Of a stretch of 64,000 bases of DNA, positions 50,742 through 56,661 are shown in pieces (within the stretch, counting starts at the first letter, position 1; every line of letters begins with the position of its first letter). The notes below the pieces were generated by a model. It saw only the letters and a list, made by a program, of their open reading frames with translations. It had not been told where the DNA came from and made no database searches. Source of the stretch: Pseudomonadales bacterium (GTDB taxonomy: Bacteria > Pseudomonadota > Gammaproteobacteria > Pseudomonadales > Ketobacteraceae); contig JAGUVW010000045.1 of NCBI GenBank assembly GCA_020062665.1, forward strand, positions 1-64,000. The letters are read 5' to 3'. Made by a program: the position numbers and the translations under genes.

Positions 50742-51395
50742 ATGAATGAATTTGAATACCAATGCGATGGACTGATCATCCGTGAGATTAATGAGGCGGC
50801 AAAACGCGATGTTATGGCTCAGCCATTAACCCAAGTGGAACTCCGCGAGTTGCAGGCAGAGGTAGATTTGATTTCCGCCAGGCATAGGCGAAATTTGGTG
50901 ATCGCGACTCTGCTTTCGGTGGTCTTATTGGTTGCTTGGATTGGTATTCTCATGACTGGATACCTCGACATAGGGCTGGCTCCTCTGCTTGCGACGATAA
51001 CATTATTTGGTTTGAGCTTTGTTTTGTTGTCGGTACAAATGGAGCGGCTTAATCAGGCAGTTTGTGATGCGTGGAAAAAGGCGGGACTTGAATTCAACGG
51101 GCTTGCGCTGGAACGTTGCAGTGATGGCAGTGATGGCAGTGATGGCAGTGATGAAGGAGGAGTTGGCTTGTTGCAACCCGCCAAGCCAGGCGAGATCATC
51201 AAGCTGGCGGAGATTGTCCGTGATCCCGGCATGCTTGGGACTGGCGTTGGTCTTTTCCTGACGACCATCAAACAGGAAAGAGAGATTACGTCCCTTGAGG
51301 TTCATCTCTGCATTGCGCTGTCGGAGGTCTGGGGCAAACGTGAAGAGTATCGTGTAGCGTGTGCCGATATAGCACACGCAATCCAGCGATCCTGA
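50742..51395 (+). CDS. membrane-anchored hypothetical protein with 9-bp repeats
   Basis: In this 217-aa protein two transmembrane helices (VIATLLSVVLLVAWIGILM; LAPLLATITLFGLSFVLLSV) lie at about residues 52-92, with soluble regions on both sides. An in-frame run of GATGGCAGT repeats encodes SDGSDGSDGSD in a likely flexible linker. GGGAGG precedes the ATG. It is the first of three consecutive small membrane-protein genes. No family is recognised. Confidence 0.65.
   Translation: MNEFEYQCDGLIIREINEAAKRDVMAQPLTQVELRELQAEVDLISARHRRNLVIATLLSVVLLVAWIGILMTGYLDIGLAPLLATITLFGLSFVLLSVQMERLNQAVCDAWKKAGLEFNGLALERCSDGSDGSDGSDEGGVGLLQPAKPGEIIKLAEIVRDPGMLGTGVGLFLTTIKQEREITSLEVHLCIALSEVWGKREEYRVACADIAHAIQRS
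51122..51154 (+). repeat. 9-bp tandem repeat in coding sequence
   Basis: GTGATGGCA repeats in tandem about three and a half times. The unit is a multiple of three, so slippage changes linker length without a frameshift. Confidence 0.85.
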
Positions 51396-51452
51396 TATGC
51401 CATCGAAATCTCGCATGTTTCAACCTCCTAACCTAATGAGTGATCAACACGT

Positions 51453-51776
51453 ATGATGACAAACTACCTATCCGCCATTCGGTTCTTCGCTTATGTCAGG
51501 CTGTTTTCGTGGCCTCTATATTTGGCGTTTTTGTGGGGTTGTATAGGCATATTTATGGATGTCCATAGCGCACTGGAAAGTCGGTTGCCGTGGGAATCAA
51601 TGTTCGATGCTTTAGGATTTGTCGATACGGTAAGGGTGATGATATTTCCGATCGTGCTTTGTGGTGCTTCGTATTTCGGTTATCGCTGTGTTGCCAATGA
51701 GTGTCAGGACGATGTTGTCGATCTGAACCGTCACATCAATGTCATAGTAATCAACGCAGTTTTGTCGAAAAGATAG
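51453..51776 (+). CDS. small membrane protein
   Basis: The 107-aa protein has at least two predicted membrane segments (LFSWPLYLAFLWGCIGIFMD; VRVMIFPIVLCGASYFGYR). It lies between two other membrane-protein genes on the same strand. No family is recognised. The start is ambiguous by one or two codons (MMTNYLS/MTNYLS). Confidence 0.55.
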   Translation: MMTNYLSAIRFFAYVRLFSWPLYLAFLWGCIGIFMDVHSALESRLPWESMFDALGFVDTVRVMIFPIVLCGASYFGYRCVANECQDDVVDLNRHINVIVINAVLSKR

Positions 51777-51836
51777 CAGAACATGGAAATGGCGGCCTAA
51801 TGGAGGCATGGAAACTTGCAAACAGGATTAATATTC

Positions 51837-52313
51837 ATGGCTAATAATATGGAGATACGCTTTGGATCGATTGACATCGATGCGTTGCTGAAGCGGAACT
51901 CTGAGCTGTTGCCGGATTGCGTTGCTGAAAGCCTGATGCGACCCGATCGGATTGTCAGTTTTGGAATCATTGCGCAGGTTCGTGACAAGGCCTCATTACC
52001 CGAGGATGGGCAGAAAATCGAATATCTCCGCTGGGGGATTTTGCTCTCGCTGGTCGGCTACATGATCAGCGTGTATCTGGCTTTGAAGGCAGCGTTTATA
52101 AGTCCTGGTTCGATGCCGGTGGCTTCGTGGCTTTACGACAATACGTCGCTATTGTTTTGGATGGTGGGTCGATTCGGTATCTTCCTGGGATACCTCTTGG
52201 TCGGACATTTTGCTACCGGAGGCCTTGTCGCTCTGGTTGGGCTTGTCTTGGGAAAAAAACCAGTTCTGTATGGGTATCGCTACCCCCTTGTCGTACTGAT
52301 GAATCGCCAATGA
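51837..52313 (+). CDS. small membrane protein
   Basis: I place the start at ATG 51837 (MANNMEIRFGSIDIDALLKR), giving 158 aa. An N-terminal soluble part is followed by about three membrane segments (WGILLSLVGYMISVYLALKA; FWMVGRFGIFLGYLLVGHF; GGLVALVGLVLG). Its 3' end overlaps the convergent gene at 52149 by 165 bp, so one of the two ends may be longer than the real product. Confidence 0.55.
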   Translation: MANNMEIRFGSIDIDALLKRNSELLPDCVAESLMRPDRIVSFGIIAQVRDKASLPEDGQKIEYLRWGILLSLVGYMISVYLALKAAFISPGSMPVASWLYDNTSLLFWMVGRFGIFLGYLLVGHFATGGLVALVGLVLGKKPVLYGYRYPLVVLMNRQ

Positions 52314-52817
52314 CTGCGGCTCATAAAAGCTAAGCGGATCGTTCTTAGGCTGATAGTTCTTCGGTGTCCCGATGGGCTTCCGTGAATGGGCATGCGTGAG
52401 GACGTAGCGCCAGCCATCGACCACCTTTCTTACGGCCTGCCAGTATTCGGCGGGCAATAAGCCAAACTTGTTCAGCAGCGGTGCGTCACAGATGGTGCGT
52501 TCCAGGTCCACCAGGCGCGCCAGCATGTCCAGCCGCTGTACGGTAAGGCTCTTCAATTGCAGGGATTTGTGGCGCCCAATGGGCACTGGTGGGCAGATTA
52601 CCGGTGCCACGGATTCATTGCTGACCAGAGTGAAGTCGACATCACTGGCCAGGATCTTCTGCCCCTGAAAACGGCGTTCTTCTTCTGCCGCCTGCTCGGG
52701 CGTCATCATCTGCGCATTGCGATTCTTGCCGCTTCGGTTTTGGCGGGCTGTATGCTGCGGGAGAGGGTGAGCTTTTTCATATAACGCTTTACCGTTTATT
52801 GATGCATTCAAACGCAT
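52149..52817 (-). CDS. hypothetical protein
   Basis: The 222-aa protein has a long helical core (LKSLTVQRLDMLARLVDLER; EYWQAVRKVVDGWRYVLTHA) and a polar, low-complexity C-terminus (SDQEVSQEDTESTHHPKQ). It lies 24 nt downstream of a minus-strand terminator. Its tail is antiparallel to the membrane-protein gene at 51837. No family is recognised. The start could be further in (MMTPEQAAEEERRFQGQ). Confidence 0.5.
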   Translation of the reverse strand: MRLNASINGKALYEKAHPLPQHTARQNRSGKNRNAQMMTPEQAAEEERRFQGQKILASDVDFTLVSNESVAPVICPPVPIGRHKSLQLKSLTVQRLDMLARLVDLERTICDAPLLNKFGLLPAEYWQAVRKVVDGWRYVLTHAHSRKPIGTPKNYQPKNDPLSFYEPQSLAIHQYDKGVAIPIQNWFFSQDKPNQSDKASGSKMSDQEVSQEDTESTHHPKQ

Positions 52818-52840
52818 TTGGATTATAAGCGCCGTCAGAC

Positions 52841-52869
52841 AAAAGAAAACCCGCCGTTGAGAGGGCGGG
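52841..52869 (-). terminator. rho-independent terminator on the minus strand
   Basis: Read on the minus strand, CCCGCCC and GGCGGG form a stem followed by TTTTCTTTT. It would end transcripts arriving from the 53.0-53.6 kb region. Confidence 0.8.
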
Positions 52870-53036
52870 CGTGTCTTACAGTGGCGCGCAGCGGAAAGTC
52901 GGTTGTGCCATTACCTGTCTCCGGCGTGTGATCCTGATAGCGCCTGATCACGTCATACCCGTGCACGGTTGCCCGCACAAAAGGCCCACGTATTTTGTCG
53001 TCCGCCCGTGGAGGCGATGTGTTTGAAGGCAGCGCA

Positions 53037-53147
53037 AGGCGCTGGTTGAAGCGCCTGAACCAAGCACTTCAACCAGCGCCTCGACGACTGGCTAAAAAGG
53101 AGTGGGGAAACCACAGCGACCAGAATAAATCCTGGTATCGCTGTGGT
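53037..53147 (-). other. two strong stem-loops in a gene-free stretch
   Basis: GGCGCTGGTTGAAG (53038-53051) pairs perfectly with CTTCAACCAGCGCC (53067-53080). ACCACAGCGA (53110-53119) with inner CCAG pairs with CTGG and TCGCTGTGGT (53138-53147). They lie in the 560-bp stretch 52818-53377, where I see no credible gene and whose minus strand ends in a terminator at 52841. A structured non-coding RNA or long 3' UTR is plausible. Confidence 0.55.
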
Positions 53148-53377
53148 ATCAAAGCGCCACCGGAGGTGACAGGCATAACACCCATCTATCTGACGTTTTT
53201 TGAGGTCGTGTCTCGTATGTAACACGAACGTCATCAAGTGGGTAAGAAGCCCTCCAGCCAGAAGCAGGAGACGTGATCACAGGCTCAGGTCACATTCATC
53301 TGGGTGAGCAAGGCCACGACAGATGACGTAATGATAACCTATTTTCTACATCGTTGCCTGATTGGGTTGTTTTGTAA

Positions 53378-53626
53378 TCAGGCAGGCCTGGCTGTGGAAT
53401 GACAGACCTCTGAAATACTGATCAGGGTATAACCACACCCTTCCATCAAAAGCGCTTCGTATTCAGCATCTGTCCGATACGATTCAGTGAAACTCCACTC
53501 CTGTCCCTGTGAATCTCGCAGAGTCACCTTGTAGCGGGGGGCCGTGGTGGGTTCCGGCCGTTCCGGATCGGGCAGTGTGTTCACAACGGAGGGTTGGTTG
53601 GGTCGGTTGATAGATCGCAGTAGCAT
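53378..53626 (-). CDS. small hypothetical protein
   Basis: The 82-aa protein begins with a Pro-rich stretch (NRPNQPSVVNTLPDPERPEP) and continues as a compact domain (YKVTLRDSQGQEWSFTESYR, TDAEYEALLMEGCGYTLISI). It lies directly downstream of the STY4534-type gene, from which a terminator hairpin separates it. No family is recognised. Confidence 0.6.
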   Translation of the reverse strand: MLLRSINRPNQPSVVNTLPDPERPEPTTAPRYKVTLRDSQGQEWSFTESYRTDAEYEALLMEGCGYTLISISEVCHSTARPA

Positions 53627-53642
53627 GCGGTTGTCCTCGTGT

Positions 53643-53674
53643 AAAAAGAAAACCCCGCGTGTGACGGCGGGGTT
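53643..53674 (-). terminator. rho-independent terminator after the STY4534-type gene
   Basis: On the minus strand CCCCGCC and GCGGGG pair and are followed by TTTTCTTTTT, shortly after the stop at 53689. Confidence 0.8.
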
Positions 53675-53688
53675 CCAGGGTGGTTCGA

Positions 53689-54399
53689 TCAGGCAGCGTT
53701 GGCACTGGGTTTAATCAGCGCAAACGCAACACAATCGTCGCGGCCTGCCGGGATGGATTGATAACAGCCGGTGGTGTTGATGGCCCAGATTTTATCCATC
53801 GCCTCCGGATCGTTTTTTTGAAGCACAATCCGTTCAGGGCGGGCTTTGAGCCGTTCCTGCCAGGACAGTGGCTGGTCAGCGGGGGAAGTCGCTTCAGATG
53901 CCACGGACTCTGCAGCGGGGGCCTGGTGGGTACCGGATGCATCGTCGCTGGACTCGTCAGATACCTCGTCCTGATCCGGCTGCTGGCTGGTATCGATCAC
54001 CAGTTCACCGTTGACCCAGGCCTTGCGCAGTTGCAGCAGAGTTCCTTTGATACAGGAACCCCATTGTCCGGCGCGTTGGCCCTTCTTGTACTGAAAGTGT
54101 TCCGCGCGGCTATCACCGGCCTTGAATTCGACGAAGATTTTTTTACCTTCGTTGAATGCGGCCTGCAACGCTTGTACGGATTCCTTCGCTGCCTTACCGA
54201 CGACGTTCAGATCGAAAAGTGACGATTCACTCCGTCCATTTTCGTCTTCAACGCCATAGAGTGCACCGATGGAAACACACCAATAACCTTTGCCTTTGCC
54301 TTCGGGTTTCACAAACCGCAAGCGGTTCACGAATCCCATTCCAACAGTGTGCAGGTTGTAGGCTTTGGGTTGAGCGTGAGAGGTAGTTTGAGTAGTCAT
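53689..54399 (-). CDS. STY4534-family ICE replication protein (DUF3577)
   Basis: The N-terminal 150 residues of this 236-aa protein match the STY4534/DUF3577 family: YNLHTVGMGFVNRLRFVKPE, YWCVSIGALYGVEDENGRSE, FEFKAGD-type strands and KGQRAGQWGSCIKGTLLQL. The C-terminus is an acidic linker plus a short conserved end. These proteins occur in the replication module of SPI-7/PAPI-1 ICEs; the biochemical role is not established. Leader L11 precedes it, and DUF3577 genes are the namesake of a published candidate RNA motif. Confidence 0.85.
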   Translation of the reverse strand: MTTQTTSHAQPKAYNLHTVGMGFVNRLRFVKPEGKGKGYWCVSIGALYGVEDENGRSESSLFDLNVVGKAAKESVQALQAAFNEGKKIFVEFKAGDSRAEHFQYKKGQRAGQWGSCIKGTLLQLRKAWVNGELVIDTSQQPDQDEVSDESSDDASGTHQAPAAESVASEATSPADQPLSWQERLKARPERIVLQKNDPEAMDKIWAINTTGCYQSIPAGRDDCVAFALIKPSANAA

Positions 54400-54480
54400 G
54401 GTATTTCTCCTGGGTAATGAAAGTCCGCAAGGCGAAATACCAGCCCTTACGGGTGGTGGTTCGCCCGCAAGTGGGTGGTT
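54400..54480 (-). promoter_or_regulatory. SD-sequestering leader L11
   Basis: On the plus strand GGTATTTCTCC (54400-54410) is the complement of the ribosome site GGAGAAATACC. GGCGAAATACC (54431-54441) is the complement of its pairing partner, so the two pair in the RNA with one mismatch. CCCTTACGGG (54444-54453) is the upstream hairpin. Confidence 0.75.
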
Positions 54481-54563
54481 TGAAAGTATTGAACGGCAAT
54501 GAAATAGACGAAATCGGCGTGAATCAGAATGTCATCTTTGTGGACAGCGCTCCTATCTGGCAT

Positions 54564-54824
54564 TTACCAAACATCTTCACCGTACTGTGTTCCCTGTTGC
54601 ATAGGGTCTGATTGCTTGGATTCCTGCAGCTTGGTGGCGTGCAGTTCCATCAGAATCAAAATCGCTTCGACCAGCACGCAGACAGCAAAAATTGCTTTCA
54701 GGTACATCTCATCATTTCCTTGGTAGATCTTGATCAGCTCCGGCTTGAACAGAACGAAGGCGACAATCAATACCAGGATATGGGTGTAGCGCGGAAACAC
54801 GTCTTTGATGATTGAAATGAACAT
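54564..54824 (-). CDS. small membrane protein
   Basis: I place the start at 54824 (MFISIIKDVFPRYTHILVLI), giving 86 aa with AAGGAGA upstream. Two membrane segments (HILVLIVAFVLFKPELI; AIFAVCVLVEAILILMELHA) are followed by a polar tail. Its ribosome site is sequestered in leader L12. No family is recognised. Confidence 0.65.
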   Translation of the reverse strand: MFISIIKDVFPRYTHILVLIVAFVLFKPELIKIYQGNDEMYLKAIFAVCVLVEAILILMELHATKLQESKQSDPMQQGTQYGEDVW

Positions 54825-54895
54825 GATGTTCTCCTTGATAGTAGTGAAAGGGAACATCGCAACCCCGTAGGGAAGAGAATGTTCCCATCAGGGTG
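54825..54895 (-). promoter_or_regulatory. SD-sequestering leader L12
   Basis: Plus-strand GATGTTCTCCTT (54825-54836) is the complement of the ribosome site AAGGAGAACATC. AAGGGAACATC (54848-54858) is the complement of its partner. GGGAAGAGAATGTTCCC (about 54870-54886) forms the upstream hairpin. Confidence 0.8.
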
Positions 54896-54920
54896 GCGAG
54901 TGAAAAAAACGATATCGGAA

Positions 54921-55217
54921 CTAAGGTTGAATCCACTTTACGATAGGGTATTGGGCGAATCCGCTACGTGCGTATCGACCGGTAAACATCACAATGTTGG
55001 CTTCTTCCAGTTCCTTGATCAGATCTTCATAGTGTTCGCGGAGAATCGTTTCGCCGGGTGCTAAAACCGCTTCCGGAATACAGAGGGTCATCCGGCCTGC
55101 CTTGGCGTTGTCTTCATCTCTTACCAGATCCAGAATCGGCTGTTCGCGATTCGCGGCGTACTGGTCAGTGGATTTTTCAACGCGATAACGCACGTCGTAC
55201 AACATAAACGTATTCAT
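54921..55217 (-). CDS. hypothetical protein
   Basis: The 98-aa protein from ATG 55217 (MNTFMLYDVRYRVEKSTDQY) has AGGAG upstream, so I prefer this over an upstream in-frame codon. It is an alpha/beta-looking soluble protein (RMTLCIPEAVLAPGETILRE; DLIKELEEANIVMFTGRYAR). No family is recognised. It starts 11 nt after the membrane-protein gene at 55229. Confidence 0.65.
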   Translation of the reverse strand: MNTFMLYDVRYRVEKSTDQYAANREQPILDLVRDEDNAKAGRMTLCIPEAVLAPGETILREHYEDLIKELEEANIVMFTGRYARSGFAQYPIVKWIQP

Positions 55218-55228
55218 GTCAGATACTC

Positions 55229-55450
55229 CTAGAGGTAGTTGGTTAAAGGGCCGAGCACGGCTGCAACCAGGCAGGTCAGTATTCCCATGGAGGGAATAAG
55301 CCAAAGTGCCTGAATGCCGGGTGCGCTGCTGAACAGAATCAGTATCAAAACCAGACCATTGAGCAGGGCCAACGTCAGCATCAGTACCTGATAGCCATCG
55401 GGTTGTCTCAAGGACGCTTTGAGGGTGTGAAAAACAATACGGTTTTGCAT
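55229..55450 (-). CDS. small membrane protein
   Basis: I place the start at ATG 55450 (MQNRIVFHTLKASLRQPDGY), giving 73 aa. GGAG lies 6 nt upstream. Two hydrophobic segments (VLMLTLALLNGLVLILILF; LWLIPSMGILTCLVAAVLG) suggest an inner-membrane protein. Leader L13 precedes it. No family is recognised. Confidence 0.6.
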   Translation of the reverse strand: MQNRIVFHTLKASLRQPDGYQVLMLTLALLNGLVLILILFSSAPGIQALWLIPSMGILTCLVAAVLGPLTNYL

Positions 55451-55515
55451 GTGCATCTCCGGGTGAAGTGAAAACGCGGAGCATGCAAATCCCCGTGCGG
55501 GTTTTGGCATTTCCC
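55451..55515 (-). promoter_or_regulatory. SD-sequestering leader L13
   Basis: Plus-strand TGCATCTCCG (55452-55461) is the complement of the ribosome-site region. CGGAGCATGCA (55477-55487) is the complement of its partner, so the RNA can pair with one bulge. CCCCGTGCGGG and neighbouring bases form the upstream hairpin. Confidence 0.65.
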
Positions 55516-55773
55516 GCAAGGTGGATGATAGGAGGTGTGACTGAGCAGAAAGGTAGAGCGTGCGAAAAGGGAGTCAGGCGATGTGCCGCGAGGATTGCAG
55601 ACTCAAGTCCTCATCAAGGACGGCCATGGGCCGTACAGGTTTTTTCAAACTAGTATACTCGCGTGTTGTAGTCAATCATCGAACGCCTCATGCGGTATGT
55701 GCTTATGCTGATTTTTCGCGTGATCAACAAAATCAGCAGATTGGTGTTATAACGCATGGCTCTACAATTAATG

Positions 55774-56223
55774 TCATGAATGTGATAGCTGTTCGCTGTG
55801 TGCTGACGGTTTCATATCGAATAGAGCCTGCTGCACTGGACGCACGTCAAACTCATACCCGATCGCTGGCGTTACCAATCCGATCTGAGCACCGGCAGCG
55901 CATCCTCGCGCATTCTCTGCTTCGTCACGTGCCAGCCAGAGCACGGGCAGTGCATGAGTGTCACGATGACGTTTAAGGCGTTCGATCAGCAAGGTGCCAT
56001 GACGCACGGACGCGTCGATCACAATCCGCGATGGCAACAGGAGGCTTGCTAGGGTCAATCCCAGTTCCAGATCGGACGCTACGCTGCACAGCCACCGGGA
56101 TTGCAGCAACAGCCGTAATTGGATAACCGATTCCTCTTCCGCCACCAGGAGTACGTGCGGTCGGTGGCGCAGGCGGTACTCCCAGCGCCAGTGGACGGTG
56201 CGACGGGACTTACGGGGTGCCAT
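55774..56223 (-). CDS. receiver-like (pseudo-receiver) protein
   Basis: The 149-aa protein contains a response-regulator-receiver-like fold at about residues 22-115: HVLLVAEEESVIQLRLLLQS, then a strand with RIVIDASVRHGTLLIERLKR (the Asp in the phospho-acceptor position), LPVLWLARDEAENARGCAAG and AQIGLVTP. The acidic pocket after the first strand is AEEES rather than DDE, and the usual Lys before Pro is missing, so phosphorylation is doubtful. Its ATG overlaps the stop of the CsrA-like gene, so the two are coupled. Confidence 0.55.
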   Translation of the reverse strand: MAPRKSRRTVHWRWEYRLRHRPHVLLVAEEESVIQLRLLLQSRWLCSVASDLELGLTLASLLLPSRIVIDASVRHGTLLIERLKRHRDTHALPVLWLARDEAENARGCAAGAQIGLVTPAIGYEFDVRPVQQALFDMKPSAHSEQLSHS

Positions 56224-56621
56224 CAGTCCATCAGCTCCGCCTGATTCGGCTCCATCGCGCGCTGCCAGGCCTGGCGCGACAGAGTTTCGAACTGCTGGTT
56301 GTCCAGCACTGTCCTGGCGATATCGACGAATGCCCGTCGATAGGCTTCTTCCCGCAAGGCGGGGGCCGGTGCAAAGGCGTTTCCATTGCGGCGGTAGATT
56401 TCGTCACGGACGACCACCAGTTGCTTGTCCGCAACAATACGGGCATGCACATCGTCACGTGGCCCCACTGAATCCACGATGATTTCGATGGGTTCGGCGA
56501 ATAGATCCCGTGCCGAAACGGCCATCGCTCTGGTTTTGGGATAAATCAGGATGGACTGGCCAGGATAGCGCATCAGGTTGAGTGAACCGCGCTGACGTTG
56601 GGTGGGGTCGGTGTCGTGCAT
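56223..56621 (-). CDS. CsrA-like RNA-binding protein
   Basis: In this 132-aa protein, residues about 17-80 resemble CsrA/RsmA: PIEIIVDSVGPRDDVHARIV aligns with the EVTVTVLGVKGNQVRIGV core, and QLVVVRDEIYRRN with EVAVHREEIYQRI. It is longer than CsrA (about 60 aa), with an N-terminal extension and a helical C-terminus. CsrA proteins bind GGA in hairpin loops or over ribosome sites and repress translation. Fourteen leaders in this element have GGA-containing sequestered ribosome sites, so it is an attractive partner. The assignment is by eye and moderate. Confidence 0.55.
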   Translation of the reverse strand: MHDTDPTQRQRGSLNLMRYPGQSILIYPKTRAMAVSARDLFAEPIEIIVDSVGPRDDVHARIVADKQLVVVRDEIYRRNGNAFAPAPALREEAYRRAFVDIARTVLDNQQFETLSRQAWQRAMEPNQAELMD

Positions 56622-56661
56622 AAAAATCCTTTCGGTGAATGTTTAGAATGGGCAGGTGCCA

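Noticed and set aside
52995-53222. 75-aa plus-strand frame in the structured island
   Set aside because: It is created by the two hairpins; no start signal and no family.
55560-55976. 138-aa plus-strand frame
   Set aside because: It overlaps the receiver-like gene antisense and has no family or ribosome-site support.
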